64,000 nucleotides of DNA from Asanoa siamensis (GCF_016862555.1 NZ_BONE01000023.1:1-64000), one strand, 5' to 3'. Shown: positions 36,159 through 45,062, counted from the first letter of the stretch. The notes: a model not told the origin generated them from the letters alone. Translations and numbers: made by a program.

Positions 36159-38069
36159 ATGACTGAGCGAATCGAACGACACCACTACGACGTCGTCGTG
36201 ATCGGCGCCGGCGGCGCCGGCCTGCGGGCGGCGATCGAGGCACGGCTGGCCGGCAAGCGGGTCGCCATCATCTCCAAGTCGCTGTTCGGCAAGGCCCACA
36301 CGGTGATGGCCGAGGGCGGCGCCGCCGCGGCGATGGGCAACGCGAACGCGCGCGACAACTGGCAGGTCCACTTCCGCGACACCATGCGCGGCGGGAAGTT
36401 CCTCAACAACTTCCGGATGGCCGAGCTGCACGCCAAGGAGGCGCCGCAGCGAATCTGGGAGCTGGAGACCTACGGCGCGCTGTTCGACCGCACGCCGGAC
36501 GGCAAGATCTCGCAGCGCAACTTCGGCGGGCATGAATACCCGCGCCTCGCGCACGTCGGCGACCGCACCGGTCTCGAGCTGATCCGCACGCTGCAGCAGA
36601 AGATCGTCTCGCTGCAGCAGGAGGACAAGAAGGAGTTCGGCGACTACGACGCCCGGATCCGGGTGTTCGCCGAGACCACGATCACCGAGTTGCTGCTCGA
36701 CGGCGACAAGGTGGCCGGCGCGTTCGGCTACTACCGCGAGTCGGGCGAGTTCCTGCTGCTGCAGGCACCCGCGGTGGTGCTGGCGACGGGCGGCGTCGGC
36801 CGCTCCTACAAGGTCACCTCGAACTCCTGGGAATACACCGGTGACGGCCACGCGCTCGCCCTGCGGGCCGGCGCGACGCTGATCAACATGGAGTTCCTGC
36901 AGTTCCACCCGACCGGCATGGTCTGGCCGCCCTCGGTCAAGGGCATCCTGGTCACCGAGTCGGTCCGCGGCGACGGCGGCGTCCTCAAGAACTCCGAGGG
37001 CAAGCGGTTCATGTTCGAGTACGTCCCCGACGTCTTCCGCAAGCAGTACGCGGAGACCGAGGAGGAGGCGGACCGCTGGTACACCGACCCGGACAACAAC
37101 CGGCGCCCGCCGGAGCTGCTGCCCCGTGACGAGGTCGCCCGCGCGATCAACAACGAGGTCAAGGAGGGTCGCGGCACCCCGGCCGGCGGCATCTACCTCG
37201 ACATCGCGTCGCGCCGCTCCGCGGATTACATCACCAAGCGCCTCCCGTCGATGTACCACCAGTTCAAGGAGCTGGCCGACGTCGACATCACCAAGGAGCC
37301 GATGGAGATCGGCCCGACCTGCCACTACGTGATGGGCGGCGTCGAGGTCGACCCCGACTCCGGCGCGGCGATGGGCCACGTGCAGGGCCTGTTCGCGGCC
37401 GGCGAGGTGTCCGGCGGCATGCACGGCTCCAACCGGCTCGGCGGCAACTCGCTCTCCGACCTGCTGGTGTTCGGCAAGCGCGCGGGTGAGTTCGCGGCCC
37501 GCTACGTCGACGGCATGGAGAAGCGACCCGCGGTGCCGGCCGGCGCGGTGGAGGCGGCCGTCGACACGGCGCTCGCCCCGCTGTCCCGGGACACCGGCGA
37601 GAACCCGTACACGTTGCAGCAGGATCTGCAGGCCGTGATGGGCGACCTGGTCGGCATCATCCGGCGCCAGGGTGAGCTCGAGGACGCCATCAGCAAGCTC
37701 GCCGAGCTGCGCGAGCGGGTGGCGAAGGTGAGCGCGGCCGGCGGTCGCCGCTACAACCCGGGCTGGCACCTGGCGCTCGACCTGCGCAACATGCTGGTGG
37801 TCTCGGAGTGCACCGCGAAGGCGGCGCTGGAGCGGGCGGAGTCGCGGGGTGGCCACACCCGCGAGGACTTCCCCGCGATGTCCCCGAAGTGGCGGACGGT
37901 CAACCTCGTGTGCTCGCTCGACGGCGACAAGGTGCGGCTGGAGCACAAGCCGCTGCCGAAGATCCGGGCGGAGCTGGTCCAGCTCTTCGACCGGGCCGAG
38001 CTGGCGAAGTACCTGACCGAGGAAGAGCTGGCGGACTTCGACGCGCTGGCCGAGGGAGCGGGTAAGTAA
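36159..38069 (+). CDS. sdhA: Succinate dehydrogenase/fumarate reductase flavoprotein subunit
   Basis: 636 residues. FAD-binding VVVIGAGGAGLRAAIEARLAG (12-32), the covalent-FAD histidine H47 in KAHTVMAEGG, EFLQFHPTGM, TESVRGDGGVLKNSEG (active-site Arg region) and PTCHYVMGGVEVD, GGMHGSNRLGGNSLSDLLVFG near the C-terminal half of the FAD fold. It oxidises succinate to fumarate, feeding electrons through SdhB to menaquinone. 10 bp after sdhC; the stop overlaps the sdhB ATG. Confidence 0.96.
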   Translation: MTERIERHHYDVVVIGAGGAGLRAAIEARLAGKRVAIISKSLFGKAHTVMAEGGAAAAMGNANARDNWQVHFRDTMRGGKFLNNFRMAELHAKEAPQRIWELETYGALFDRTPDGKISQRNFGGHEYPRLAHVGDRTGLELIRTLQQKIVSLQQEDKKEFGDYDARIRVFAETTITELLLDGDKVAGAFGYYRESGEFLLLQAPAVVLATGGVGRSYKVTSNSWEYTGDGHALALRAGATLINMEFLQFHPTGMVWPPSVKGILVTESVRGDGGVLKNSEGKRFMFEYVPDVFRKQYAETEEEADRWYTDPDNNRRPPELLPRDEVARAINNEVKEGRGTPAGGIYLDIASRRSADYITKRLPSMYHQFKELADVDITKEPMEIGPTCHYVMGGVEVDPDSGAAMGHVQGLFAAGEVSGGMHGSNRLGGNSLSDLLVFGKRAGEFAARYVDGMEKRPAVPAGAVEAAVDTALAPLSRDTGENPYTLQQDLQAVMGDLVGIIRRQGELEDAISKLAELRERVAKVSAAGGRRYNPGWHLALDLRNMLVVSECTAKAALERAESRGGHTREDFPAMSPKWRTVNLVCSLDGDKVRLEHKPLPKIRAELVQLFDRAELAKYLTEEELADFDALAEGAGK

Positions 38070-39124
38070 TGGGAACGAAGCGCCAATTCAAGGTCTGGCG
38101 GGGTGACGAGACCGGCGGCGACCTGCAGGACTACCAGGTCGAGGTGAACGAGGGCGAGGTCGTCCTCGACATCATCCACCGCCTGCAGGCCACCGAGGCG
38201 CCCGACCTCGCCTGCCGGTGGAACTGCAAGGCCGGCAAGTGCGGCTCGTGCTCTATGGAGATCAACGGCATGCCGCGGCTGGGCTGCATGACCCGGATGT
38301 CGACCTTCACCGAGGACGAGACGATCACGGTCACGCCGCTGCGGACGTTCCCGGTGATCCGGGACCTGGTCACGGACGTCTCGTTCAACTACGAGAAGGC
38401 CCGTGAGACCCCGGCGTTCGCGCCGCCGGTCGGTGTCGCGCCCGGCGACTACCGGATGCAGCAGGTCGACGTCGAGCGCTCACAGGAGTTCCGGAAGTGC
38501 ATCGAGTGCTTCCTGTGCCAGAACACCTGCCACGTGGTCCGCGACCACGACGAGAACAAGAAGGCGTTCTCGGGTCCGCGCTACTTCATCCGCGCCGCGG
38601 AGCTGGATATGCATCCACTCGACGCGCAGGACGACCGGAAGACGTACGCTCAGCAGCATCAGGGTCTCGGATACTGCAACATCACCAAGTGCTGCACCGA
38701 GGTGTGCCCTGAGCACATCAAGATCACCGACAACGCGATCATTCCCATGAAGGAGCGCGTGGTGGACCGTAAGTACGATCCGCTGGTGTGGCTGGGCAGC
38801 AAGATCTTCCGGCGGCACCCGGGTGACGACGAACTGTCCCAGGCCGGCGAGCGGCACTCGCTGGTCAACCCGGCGGGACCTGTCATGAGGGGTGAGGACT
38901 TGCCGGACGCACACGAGCGCACGGAGGAGCAGGAAGTGGAGCGAGGCGTCAACTGGCACCGGCAGCTGGCGCCGGCGCAGCTGCCCGCGGTAGGGGCCAA
39001 CGGCCGCCTGGGGGTCAGCGAGGCCGCCTTCGACCGCTCGGGTGCCGCGTCGCCGTTCGGCGACGACGTGGAGTTCCCGATGCCGCCGCGCAACCTGAAC
39101 TACGCGCACCCCGACCAGGACTGA
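38069..39124 (+). CDS. sdhB: Succinate dehydrogenase iron-sulfur subunit with long C-terminal extension
   Basis: 351 residues; the usual Sdh1 SdhB is about 250. [2Fe-2S] ligands come from C49, C53, C58, C61 and C73. C144-x2-C147-x2-C150-x3-C154 and C203, C208, C209, C213 supply the [4Fe-4S] and third clusters. Residues from about 251 to the end form a hydrophilic extension without cysteines (GERHSLVNPAGP, DAHERTEEQEVERG, EFPMPPRNLNYAHPDQD). The frame through the extension has ordinary codon use, so it is not read-through of a broken stop. A strong terminator follows 15 bp later. Confidence 0.95.
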   Translation: MGTKRQFKVWRGDETGGDLQDYQVEVNEGEVVLDIIHRLQATEAPDLACRWNCKAGKCGSCSMEINGMPRLGCMTRMSTFTEDETITVTPLRTFPVIRDLVTDVSFNYEKARETPAFAPPVGVAPGDYRMQQVDVERSQEFRKCIECFLCQNTCHVVRDHDENKKAFSGPRYFIRAAELDMHPLDAQDDRKTYAQQHQGLGYCNITKCCTEVCPEHIKITDNAIIPMKERVVDRKYDPLVWLGSKIFRRHPGDDELSQAGERHSLVNPAGPVMRGEDLPDAHERTEEQEVERGVNWHRQLAPAQLPAVGANGRLGVSEAAFDRSGAASPFGDDVEFPMPPRNLNYAHPDQD

Positions 39125-39139
39125 TCTGGTCTTCTCGTG

Positions 39140-39167
39140 AAGGCCCCCGGCTTCGGCCGGGGGCCTT
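39140..39167. terminator. Strong intrinsic terminator after sdhCAB
   Basis: A 12-bp perfect stem (AAGGCCCCCGGC, 39140-39151, with 39156-39167) closed by a TTCG tetraloop and followed by TTTCC. It lies between the sdhB stop and the convergent Nudix gene stop and can end both transcripts. Confidence 0.9.
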
Positions 39168-39182
39168 TCCGTTGTTCCGGCG

Positions 39183-39620
39183 TCAGCGGAGCCAGGGGCC
39201 GGCGCGGAGCGCTGCCACGATCGGGGCGTCGGCCGGCAGCCAGGGCACGTCGTCGAGCTCGTCGGCGGCCAGCCAGCGCAGGGCGGCATGCTCCAACGCC
39301 CGCGGCTGCGCGTCAACCAGTCGTGCGGCGAAAATCTTCAATACGGTACGGCGGTGGCCCAGCGGGATATCGTCGCCGATGCGATCACCGACCGCGATTC
39401 GCACACCCAGTTCTTCCAGGCATTCCCGCACGAGTGCCCCGGTCTCGGACTCGCCCGGCTCGACCTTTCCGCCGGGGAACTCCCACATGCCGGCTAATTC
39501 GGGAGGATGTGCCCGAGCACAGGCCAGAACTTTACGCTCAGCAACGATGGCGGCACCGACGATGACGCGGAGGGCATGAGTCCCCCGGCCGTCGGACAGG
39601 CTCGGACGTTCGGCGTGCAC
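39183..39620 (-). CDS. Nudix hydrolase, MutT-like
   Basis: 145 residues. A complete Nudix box is present: GGKVEPGESETGALVRECLEELG fits Gx5Ex7REUxEExGU (shown here in full only as a pattern match). The flanking WEFPGG and ACARAHPPELAGMW are MutT-like. Probable role: hydrolysis of oxidised or other nucleoside triphosphates. The start is uncertain; GTG at 39620 is used, and TTG at 39626 is in frame two codons earlier. Confidence 0.87.
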   Translation of the reverse strand: MHAERPSLSDGRGTHALRVIVGAAIVAERKVLACARAHPPELAGMWEFPGGKVEPGESETGALVRECLEELGVRIAVGDRIGDDIPLGHRRTVLKIFAARLVDAQPRALEHAALRWLAADELDDVPWLPADAPIVAALRAGPWLR

Positions 39621-39752
39621 GACCAACCAGCGTGCCAGACGAATTGCCGTTTCGGGTGTCGGAGCCGTCCCCTAGGTCACCACAAGGGGGAAATGTGGGC
39701 GTGGACACGGGGGCCGGTCAGCGAAAGACTGAGGGCACCGAACCATGACGAG

Positions 39753-40112
39753 ATGGCGACGATTTGGCCACAAGCCGGCAACGACGCCTGGGAGGTGTGG
39801 ATGCGAGCCCTGTGGAACGGGCGGAGTCGAGGCGACTACCTCTCCGACGCGCTCGCCCTGCTGGCCGGCTGGACCCGCGAGGACAAGCAGCTCAAACGGT
39901 TGTTTCTGCTCGACAACTCGCAGCACAGCGACCTCACCGAACGAGTGAAGGTCTGCGCCGACGCCCTCCACCTCCGGGCTGAGATCCGTCGCCTAGATGG
40001 TTACACACAGGTCAAGCTCGCGGCCGCCGACGGCGTGTCGATCACGGAGCGCGAAGTGACCCTCGCGGCCCGCATCGAAGACGCCTACCGCCTCGTCCTC
40101 AACGAGGAGTAG
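39753..40112 (+). CDS. Conserved hypothetical protein, 119 residues
   Basis: Starts at the ATG of MATIWPQAGNDAWEVWMRALW; the frame is open much further upstream but that part is antisense to the Nudix gene and has non-coding character. The protein is soluble and probably helical, with basic and acidic patches (TREDKQLKRLFLLDNSQHSDLTERVKVCADAL). No domain recognised. It is followed after 7 bp by a 65-residue membrane protein. A rightward promoter should lie in 39627-39752, which is locally AT-richer. Confidence 0.65.
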   Translation: MATIWPQAGNDAWEVWMRALWNGRSRGDYLSDALALLAGWTREDKQLKRLFLLDNSQHSDLTERVKVCADALHLRAEIRRLDGYTQVKLAAADGVSITEREVTLAARIEDAYRLVLNEE

Positions 40113-40119
40113 CCGCCCG

Positions 40120-40317
40120 GTGACCCACCGCCGTTCGCTGCTGTGGGTGTTCGCCGCCACTGCCCTCGGTTGCGTTTCCGGCGCGCTCTGGCCCTACCTG
40201 CTCACCGACGGTTACGAAGCCAACGACTCCGCCGTGGGCACCTCGCTGCTCTGCGGCTGCCTCTGCGCGTTGGTGGCCGCCGTGCTCGTCACGTACGCAG
40301 GTAGGAAGCGCCGTTGA
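40120..40317 (+). CDS. Small two-helix membrane protein
   Basis: 65 residues, GTG start. Two hydrophobic helices (LLWVFAATALGCVSGALWPYLL and VGTSLLCGCLCALVAAVLVTYAG) are joined by a short polar loop, with a basic tail (GRKRR). The second helix holds three cysteines. The 3' end overlaps the convergent SDR gene by 29 bp. Function unknown. Confidence 0.65.
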   Translation: MTHRRSLLWVFAATALGCVSGALWPYLLTDGYEANDSAVGTSLLCGCLCALVAAVLVTYAGRKRR

Positions 40318-41047
40318 TGTCGATGATCGCGCCGGTCATCGACTCGGTGCCCGGGGTCGCCAGGAACGCGACGAGCCGGCCGACCTCGTCGGCGTCCGCG
40401 ATCCGCCCGATGGCGGTCTCGTTGCGGATCTCCTCGCCGCGCGGCCCGTTGACGTAGGGCGCCGCCATGTCGGTGTCGACGAACCCGGGCGCGATCGCGG
40501 TGACGAAGATGTTGTGCGGGCCGAGCGCCTTGGCCATCGACTGGCTCAGGCTGTTGAGCCCGGCCTTGCTGGCCCCGTAGGCCGGATGGGCGGGCTCGCC
40601 GCGGAACGCGCCGCGCGACGTCACGTTGACGATGCGACCGCCGCCGGCCGCGATCATGTGCGGCACCACGGCGTGGATGAGGTTGGCGGGCCCGAGGAGG
40701 TTGGTGTCCAGCGTCCGCCGCCAGACGTCCTGCCACTGCTCGTACGAGGTTTCGGTGACCGCGTGCCGCGCGTACATCCCGGCGTTGTTGACCAGCACCC
40801 CGATGCCGCCGTGCGCGGCCACGACCTGGTCGACCAGATCCCTGGCCTGCGCGGGATCCTTGAGGTCGGCCTGCCGCGACTCGTGCCCGCCGGGCCCGAG
40901 ACTGTCCACTGTGTCCTGCGCGGCGGCCTTGTCGCTGACGTAGTGCACGACGACCGTGGCCCCGCCCGCCGCCAACTGGCGCGCCGCCGCCCGCCCGATG
41001 CCCCGCGAACCGCCCGTCACCAACGCCACCACGCCACGCAGACTCAT
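40289..41047 (-). CDS. SDR family oxidoreductase
   Basis: 252 residues, classical short-chain dehydrogenase. NAD(P)-binding TGGSRGIG (11-18), VLVNNAGMYAR, the catalytic Ser in NVTSRGAF, YGASK (Tyr-x3-Lys) and PGFVDTDM. HYVSDKA after the second strand suggests NADP preference, but weakly. FabG-like proteins of this kind act on many carbonyls, so no substrate is assigned. It is divergent from the PH-domain gene with 45 bp between starts. Confidence 0.9.
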   Translation of the reverse strand: MSLRGVVALVTGGSRGIGRAAARQLAAGGATVVVHYVSDKAAAQDTVDSLGPGGHESRQADLKDPAQARDLVDQVVAAHGGIGVLVNNAGMYARHAVTETSYEQWQDVWRRTLDTNLLGPANLIHAVVPHMIAAGGGRIVNVTSRGAFRGEPAHPAYGASKAGLNSLSQSMAKALGPHNIFVTAIAPGFVDTDMAAPYVNGPRGEEIRNETAIGRIADADEVGRLVAFLATPGTESMTGAIIDINGASYLRT

Positions 41048-41079
41048 GGCGACAGCATGCCAGCCTTGACGGTGGTCCT

Positions 41080-41085
41080 TAACGT
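41080..41085 (+). promoter_or_regulatory. Candidate -10 box (TAACGT), leaderless promoter of the PH-domain gene
   Basis: TAACGT ends 7 nt before the ATG at 41093 and decides this start over the in-frame ATG at 41057. Confidence 0.45.
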
Positions 41086-41092
41086 GAGATTC

Positions 41093-41461
41093 ATGACCGC
41101 CACGAACGCCAAGTACGACCGCAAAGAGCAGCTTCGCCAGATCGAGAGTGGACTGCTGCAGGGCGAGGAGGTGATCGCGGTCTACGACGCGATCGGCACG
41201 GGCACGGGCTTCATCGGCGTCACGAACCGCCGGGTGATCGTGCAGGACAAGAGCTTCGTGGGCAAGAAGGTCGCGATCACGAGCATCCCGTACGCGAAGA
41301 TCACCAGCGTCAGCGTGGTCAGCAACAAGTCCTGGGGCGGCTCGTTCTTCTCGACGGGCTCGATCGCGATCCACGTGGGCACACACACCTACGAGGTGGA
41401 GTTCCGCGGCTCCGACAAGGCCCACCACGTCCACAACGTGGTGCTGCACTACATCTCCTGA
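41093..41461 (+). CDS. Bacterial PH-domain (YdjM/YokE-like) protein
   Basis: 122 residues. After a helical start, the beta-rich core GEEVIAVYDAIGTGTGFIGVTNRRVIVQDK...SIPYAKITSVSVVSNKSWGGSFF...GSIAIHVGTHTYEVEF fits the bacterial PH fold, in which the TNRRVIV strand is typical. The domain is generally a membrane-associated or oligomerising module in bacteria; no partner is known. Its 3' end overlaps the convergent TIR-NACHT stop by 13 bp. Confidence 0.8.
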   Translation: MTATNAKYDRKEQLRQIESGLLQGEEVIAVYDAIGTGTGFIGVTNRRVIVQDKSFVGKKVAITSIPYAKITSVSVVSNKSWGGSFFSTGSIAIHVGTHTYEVEFRGSDKAHHVHNVVLHYIS

Positions 41462-44400
41462 GCCCACTCCAACCGCAGACCCCACCGCTGCGCGAGGCGG
41501 GCGTACCGGCCGCGCACCTCGTCTTCCGTGAGTTCCAGGCGCTTCGCGTGCTCGGCGACATCGGTTGTCGCGATCACCGCGGCCGGATCGTGGGCGACCT
41601 GTGACCATTGATCGCCGACCAGGCGTCGGTCGATCTTGTCGAAGCGGCAGTCCGCGATCACGGACAGCACCCGCCGCCGCCCGGCCGCGTCGATGCCCTG
41701 GTTTCGCAGGCGGTCTCGGAGCCGCTCGTGTGCGCGCGGGTCTCCGAGTTCCGCCGAAATAAGATCGGCATGGATGCCGTGCTCCTCCGTGCGCGGCACG
41801 AAGTCAGCCAGGACCGGGCGGATGACGTCGCGATGCCCGGCGAAGCCCGCGGCGGACCATTCGACTCTCGCCAGGGAAGCGATCGCGGTGGCCCAGACGT
41901 CCGGGTCCGACTCGCGACCGAGCCAGGCCGCCAGGTCGGTCAACTCGTCGAACTCCCGTACCTCGACGATGCGCGCGCCCGCCGCGCGGACACCAGGGTC
42001 GGTGGACCGGGCGGCGATCTCGGTGATCTTCGTCCGCACCGGAAGCCGGCGCCAGTCGGACTCGGTCAGCGCGTAGACGGCCATGGCTGGTTCCGCGCGG
42101 CTCAGCCAGTCGAGCATGGCCGCCTGGACGGCATCCAGGTCCGCGGGATCCCCGAAGCCACATTCACCACGGGCCAGCCAGAGCACGAAGCGGGCCACCT
42201 CCGGGTCGATCGGGTCCGTCCGCAACAGGTCGGCGCAACGGCGGGCCACGACCGTCGGCACGCGGTGTGGCCCGTCCTTGCGGTGGATCCAGGCCAGCGC
42301 CCAGACCGCCGTCATCGGCAACGGCCGCCGCTCGTGCGTGAGGGCCACCAGGTCCTCCGTCAGACCGCCGAAGTCCTCCGCGAGGTCCTGCATGTCGTCG
42401 TTGGCACCGCGTTGCATGATCTCGAAGGCGGCCGTCAACGCGTCGCTCAGGTCGGTCGAACGCAGCCTGCGTCGCAGGCCCGCGGCGTCGGTCCCGGACG
42501 ACCTCGGGGACTGCGTCCGAGGGCCGAGCAGCTTCCAGACGAGCCTGGAGTCGCTTCGGACGCTCCCGTCGCACCGTTCGACGACGAACCGCACCGCGTC
42601 GCCCCGCCAACGGCTCCGCAGCAGGTCGGCCGTCTCGTCGCCGAAGTAGCTGCTGCTCTCCCGCCACGCCTCGAGTGCCTGGTCGAGGATCCGCCCGCTC
42701 ACGTTCGGCTCGTCGGCCAGGCACCGCAGGGTCAGCCCGACCAGGCGGTCGCCGCCGTGGGAGAGCAACTCACGCAGGATCTCCTCGGCGTCCGCGTCGT
42801 TGCAGCTCGCGACGCAGAGCTGGACAGGCTCGTGCCAACTGGCGCCCGTCGACTCGGGGCCGTCGGAGACCACGAGGGGCACCACCGCGTCGGCCAGCGA
42901 CGACGTCGGGTCATGGCCGTGGTGGTGGCCCTCGACCAGGGCCCGGGCCGCCAGGTATTCCTGGAACGTCAGGTGGCGGAACTCGAACACCGGGACCGGC
43001 CTGCCCTTGTGTCGCACCTCGCCGGACTCGACCAGCAGGCCGGTGCGCGCCTCGACCAGCTCGAGGAACTTCTTCGGCTCGTGGTTGCGCGCGGAGTGCA
43101 CCTGCGGGAACTCCGCCCGCATCGCGGTGAGGAGGTCGAGCACCTCGTCCTCCCGCAGCCGTTGGACGCCGGCCGCGCACATCGCGTGGGCGAGGTACTC
43201 GAGCTGAGGCATCGCCTCCCGCGGGTCCAGCGGCAGATCGACCTCCCGGCGCCAGTTGAGCAACACCTGCACGGCCTCCCAGTAGAGGTCGGCCCGGCGG
43301 CTGGGCAACTTGCCGATCTTGCGCTTCACCAGCGCCATGGTGGTGAGCAGCATCGGGTTCGCCGTCAGCGCCTCGATCTGCGGGGTGCTGTGCACGTCGC
43401 GGATCAACTCGGCGGTCGCGGTGGCCCGGCGGTCGGGCGGCTCGACCAGCGCGCACCAGCGGGCGGCGAAGTCGTCCTTGTCGGCCGGCTCCAACGCGTC
43501 CACCAACACGTGCGCGAACCCGCGGCCGATGCGGTAGTCCATCTCGCGGTAGCCGACGATCCGGCAGGTCGCGACGATCGACGCGCGCGGGTACGCGGCC
43601 GCGACCCGCTCGATCTGTCGGCACAACCGGATGCGCAGACCCGGGTCGGTGATCTCGTCGAGCCCGTCGACGAGCAGGAGCGCGGTGCCCTCCGTCAGCC
43701 GTTCACGGACCAGCCCACGGAGCGCGACCCGCTCCGTCTCGGCCATCTCCTGCTGCCGCAGGACGACGTCGAGGATGTCGTCGAAGGCGCCTCCGACGGA
43801 CTCCGGGCGCAGGTCCCGGCACCGGATCAGCACCGGGAGCAGATCGACGTCCGGCAGCGTGCCGACGTCGGGCAGCGCACGCCAGTCCGGATCCTCGGCG
43901 AGGCGCAACAGGTAGGCGGTGGCGATCCAGCGCAGCAGCGTGCTCTTGCCCGAACCCGGGTCGCCGAGCACGACCACCCGCCGCGCGTCGCCGAGCTGCC
44001 GGCCGACGGGCATGCGCGCACCGTCGCCCGGCTCCCGCGCACCGGCCGGTTCGAGCTGCTCGAGGGTGTCGCCGAGCGACTTCGCCGGAAGCGGGCGCAC
44101 CCGCAGCGCCACGTACAGCCGCCGCAGCTCGAGCTGCCGCAGCGCGATGTGCCGGTCGGTCTCCGGCAGGTTGGCGAGGTCGACGAGGTCACACGCCTCG
44201 AGCGCCAGGGCGCGGTAGCGGTCCTCCGCGGTGGCGGCCACGCCGCGATCGGCGGCCCGCTGGTCGAGCGGGAAATAACGGGCCAGCGCGACGACGAGCT
44301 CGGCCCCCGCCCGCGCCTGGTTGCGCCACCAGGCGGCGACCCGGCCGTCGAGGCTGATCGAGTCGGTGTCCGCGTCCTCCTCCATCTGGACGACGAAGAC

Positions 44401-44658
44401 GCGGTTCTGCCGGCTCGCCGCGCGGGCGGCGTTGACCACGCGGCGCGCCCAGGACGTGCCGACGGCTTTGATCGTGCCGCACAGCACCACCGGCGCGCCC
44501 GCGTTGAGGAGCTGCTGCGCCTCCTCCACGAGGGAGTCGCCGACCAGGACGGTGCCGCCGTGGTGCACCTCGTAGCCGGCCGCCCGGATCGGGCCGGCGA
44601 GCTCCTCGGCCAGGTCCTCCTCACCGTGGGCGTGCGCGATCAGGACGGTGACGCTCAC
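41449..44658 (-). CDS. TIR-NACHT STAND NTPase (NLR-like) with large C-terminal sensor region
   Basis: 1069 residues. Residues 1-110: TIR-like fold (VTVLIAHAHGEEDLAEELAG, GDSLVEEAQ, PVVLCGTIKAVGTSW70). The W+4 position, a catalytic glutamate in NAD-cleaving TIRs, is V74. Residues 225-400: NACHT ATPase with Walker A LGDPGSGKST (231-240), Walker B ALLLVDGLDEITD (326-338) and TCRIVGY sensor region. The NACHT-associated FRHLTFQEYLAA is at 560-571. Residues 580-1069 are helical and repeat-like, probably the ligand-sensing part. The family senses invaders (for example phage proteins) and oligomerises. Its ATG overlaps the stop of the stand-alone TIR gene by 4 bp, so the two are made together. Confidence 0.9.
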   Translation of the reverse strand: MSVTVLIAHAHGEEDLAEELAGPIRAAGYEVHHGGTVLVGDSLVEEAQQLLNAGAPVVLCGTIKAVGTSWARRVVNAARAASRQNRVFVVQMEEDADTDSISLDGRVAAWWRNQARAGAELVVALARYFPLDQRAADRGVAATAEDRYRALALEACDLVDLANLPETDRHIALRQLELRRLYVALRVRPLPAKSLGDTLEQLEPAGAREPGDGARMPVGRQLGDARRVVVLGDPGSGKSTLLRWIATAYLLRLAEDPDWRALPDVGTLPDVDLLPVLIRCRDLRPESVGGAFDDILDVVLRQQEMAETERVALRGLVRERLTEGTALLLVDGLDEITDPGLRIRLCRQIERVAAAYPRASIVATCRIVGYREMDYRIGRGFAHVLVDALEPADKDDFAARWCALVEPPDRRATATAELIRDVHSTPQIEALTANPMLLTTMALVKRKIGKLPSRRADLYWEAVQVLLNWRREVDLPLDPREAMPQLEYLAHAMCAAGVQRLREDEVLDLLTAMRAEFPQVHSARNHEPKKFLELVEARTGLLVESGEVRHKGRPVPVFEFRHLTFQEYLAARALVEGHHHGHDPTSSLADAVVPLVVSDGPESTGASWHEPVQLCVASCNDADAEEILRELLSHGGDRLVGLTLRCLADEPNVSGRILDQALEAWRESSSYFGDETADLLRSRWRGDAVRFVVERCDGSVRSDSRLVWKLLGPRTQSPRSSGTDAAGLRRRLRSTDLSDALTAAFEIMQRGANDDMQDLAEDFGGLTEDLVALTHERRPLPMTAVWALAWIHRKDGPHRVPTVVARRCADLLRTDPIDPEVARFVLWLARGECGFGDPADLDAVQAAMLDWLSRAEPAMAVYALTESDWRRLPVRTKITEIAARSTDPGVRAAGARIVEVREFDELTDLAAWLGRESDPDVWATAIASLARVEWSAAGFAGHRDVIRPVLADFVPRTEEHGIHADLISAELGDPRAHERLRDRLRNQGIDAAGRRRVLSVIADCRFDKIDRRLVGDQWSQVAHDPAAVIATTDVAEHAKRLELTEDEVRGRYARLAQRWGLRLEWAQEM

Positions 44659-45041
44659 CGGATGGCTCGCAGCAACCGCGCCACGCCGGCCGCCCGGTCG
44701 CGGGTGAGGTCGGCGGTCTTGAGGTCGGCCAGGATCGCGGGCGCGTCACCGCCGGTGAGCACCACCGGCAGCAACCTGACCCCCGCGCCCTGGAGCTGCC
44801 GCGCCAGCGCGGACGCCCACTCCCGGGTGATCCAGGGCGACTCGACGCCGTGGGTGGAGTAGCAGAGCACGACGTAGTCCGCGGCGCTCAGGCCCGCGTT
44901 CATCCACTCCACGATGGAGTCACCGACCGCCAGGTCGGTCTCGTCCAGCCGGACGTCGTGCCCGGCGGCGCGGATGTCGTCGGCCAGCTTCTCGGCGAGG
45001 GCGGCGTCGGCCACACGGTGGCTGACGAATACGACGGCCAT
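44655..45041 (-). CDS. Stand-alone TIR domain protein, likely NADase effector
   Basis: 128 residues made of one TIR (TIR_2-like) domain: VVFVSHRVADAALAEKLADDI, GHDVRLDETDLAVGDSIVE, ADYVVLCYSTHGVESPW70-ITR-E74, LLPVVLTGGD. W70/E74 has the W+4 glutamate spacing found in NAD-hydrolysing bacterial and plant TIRs, so catalysis is plausible. No transmembrane helix or DNA-binding part. It is first in a two-gene operon with the TIR-NACHT gene (ATGA overlap). TACCAT lies 6 nt before the ATG, so the mRNA is probably leaderless. The natural reading is effector plus NLR-type sensor, inferred from context. Confidence 0.9.
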   Translation of the reverse strand: MAVVFVSHRVADAALAEKLADDIRAAGHDVRLDETDLAVGDSIVEWMNAGLSAADYVVLCYSTHGVESPWITREWASALARQLQGAGVRLLPVVLTGGDAPAILADLKTADLTRDRAAGVARLLRAIR

Positions 45042-45047
45042 CGGCGC

Positions 45048-45053
45048 ATGGTA
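45048..45053 (-). promoter_or_regulatory. Candidate -10 box (TACCAT), leaderless promoter of the TIR/TIR-NACHT operon
   Basis: Leftward TACCAT is followed by 6 nt and the TIR ATG. The predicted transcript begins at the start codon. Confidence 0.45.
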
Positions 45054-45062
45054 GCGACGCGA

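Noticed and set aside
41608-44862. A 1084-codon open frame on the + strand opposite the TIR-NACHT and TIR genes
   Set aside because: Low complexity (Arg/Gly/Val/Asp-rich), no motifs, and it fully covers a gene with clear TIR and NACHT signatures. Antisense artefact.
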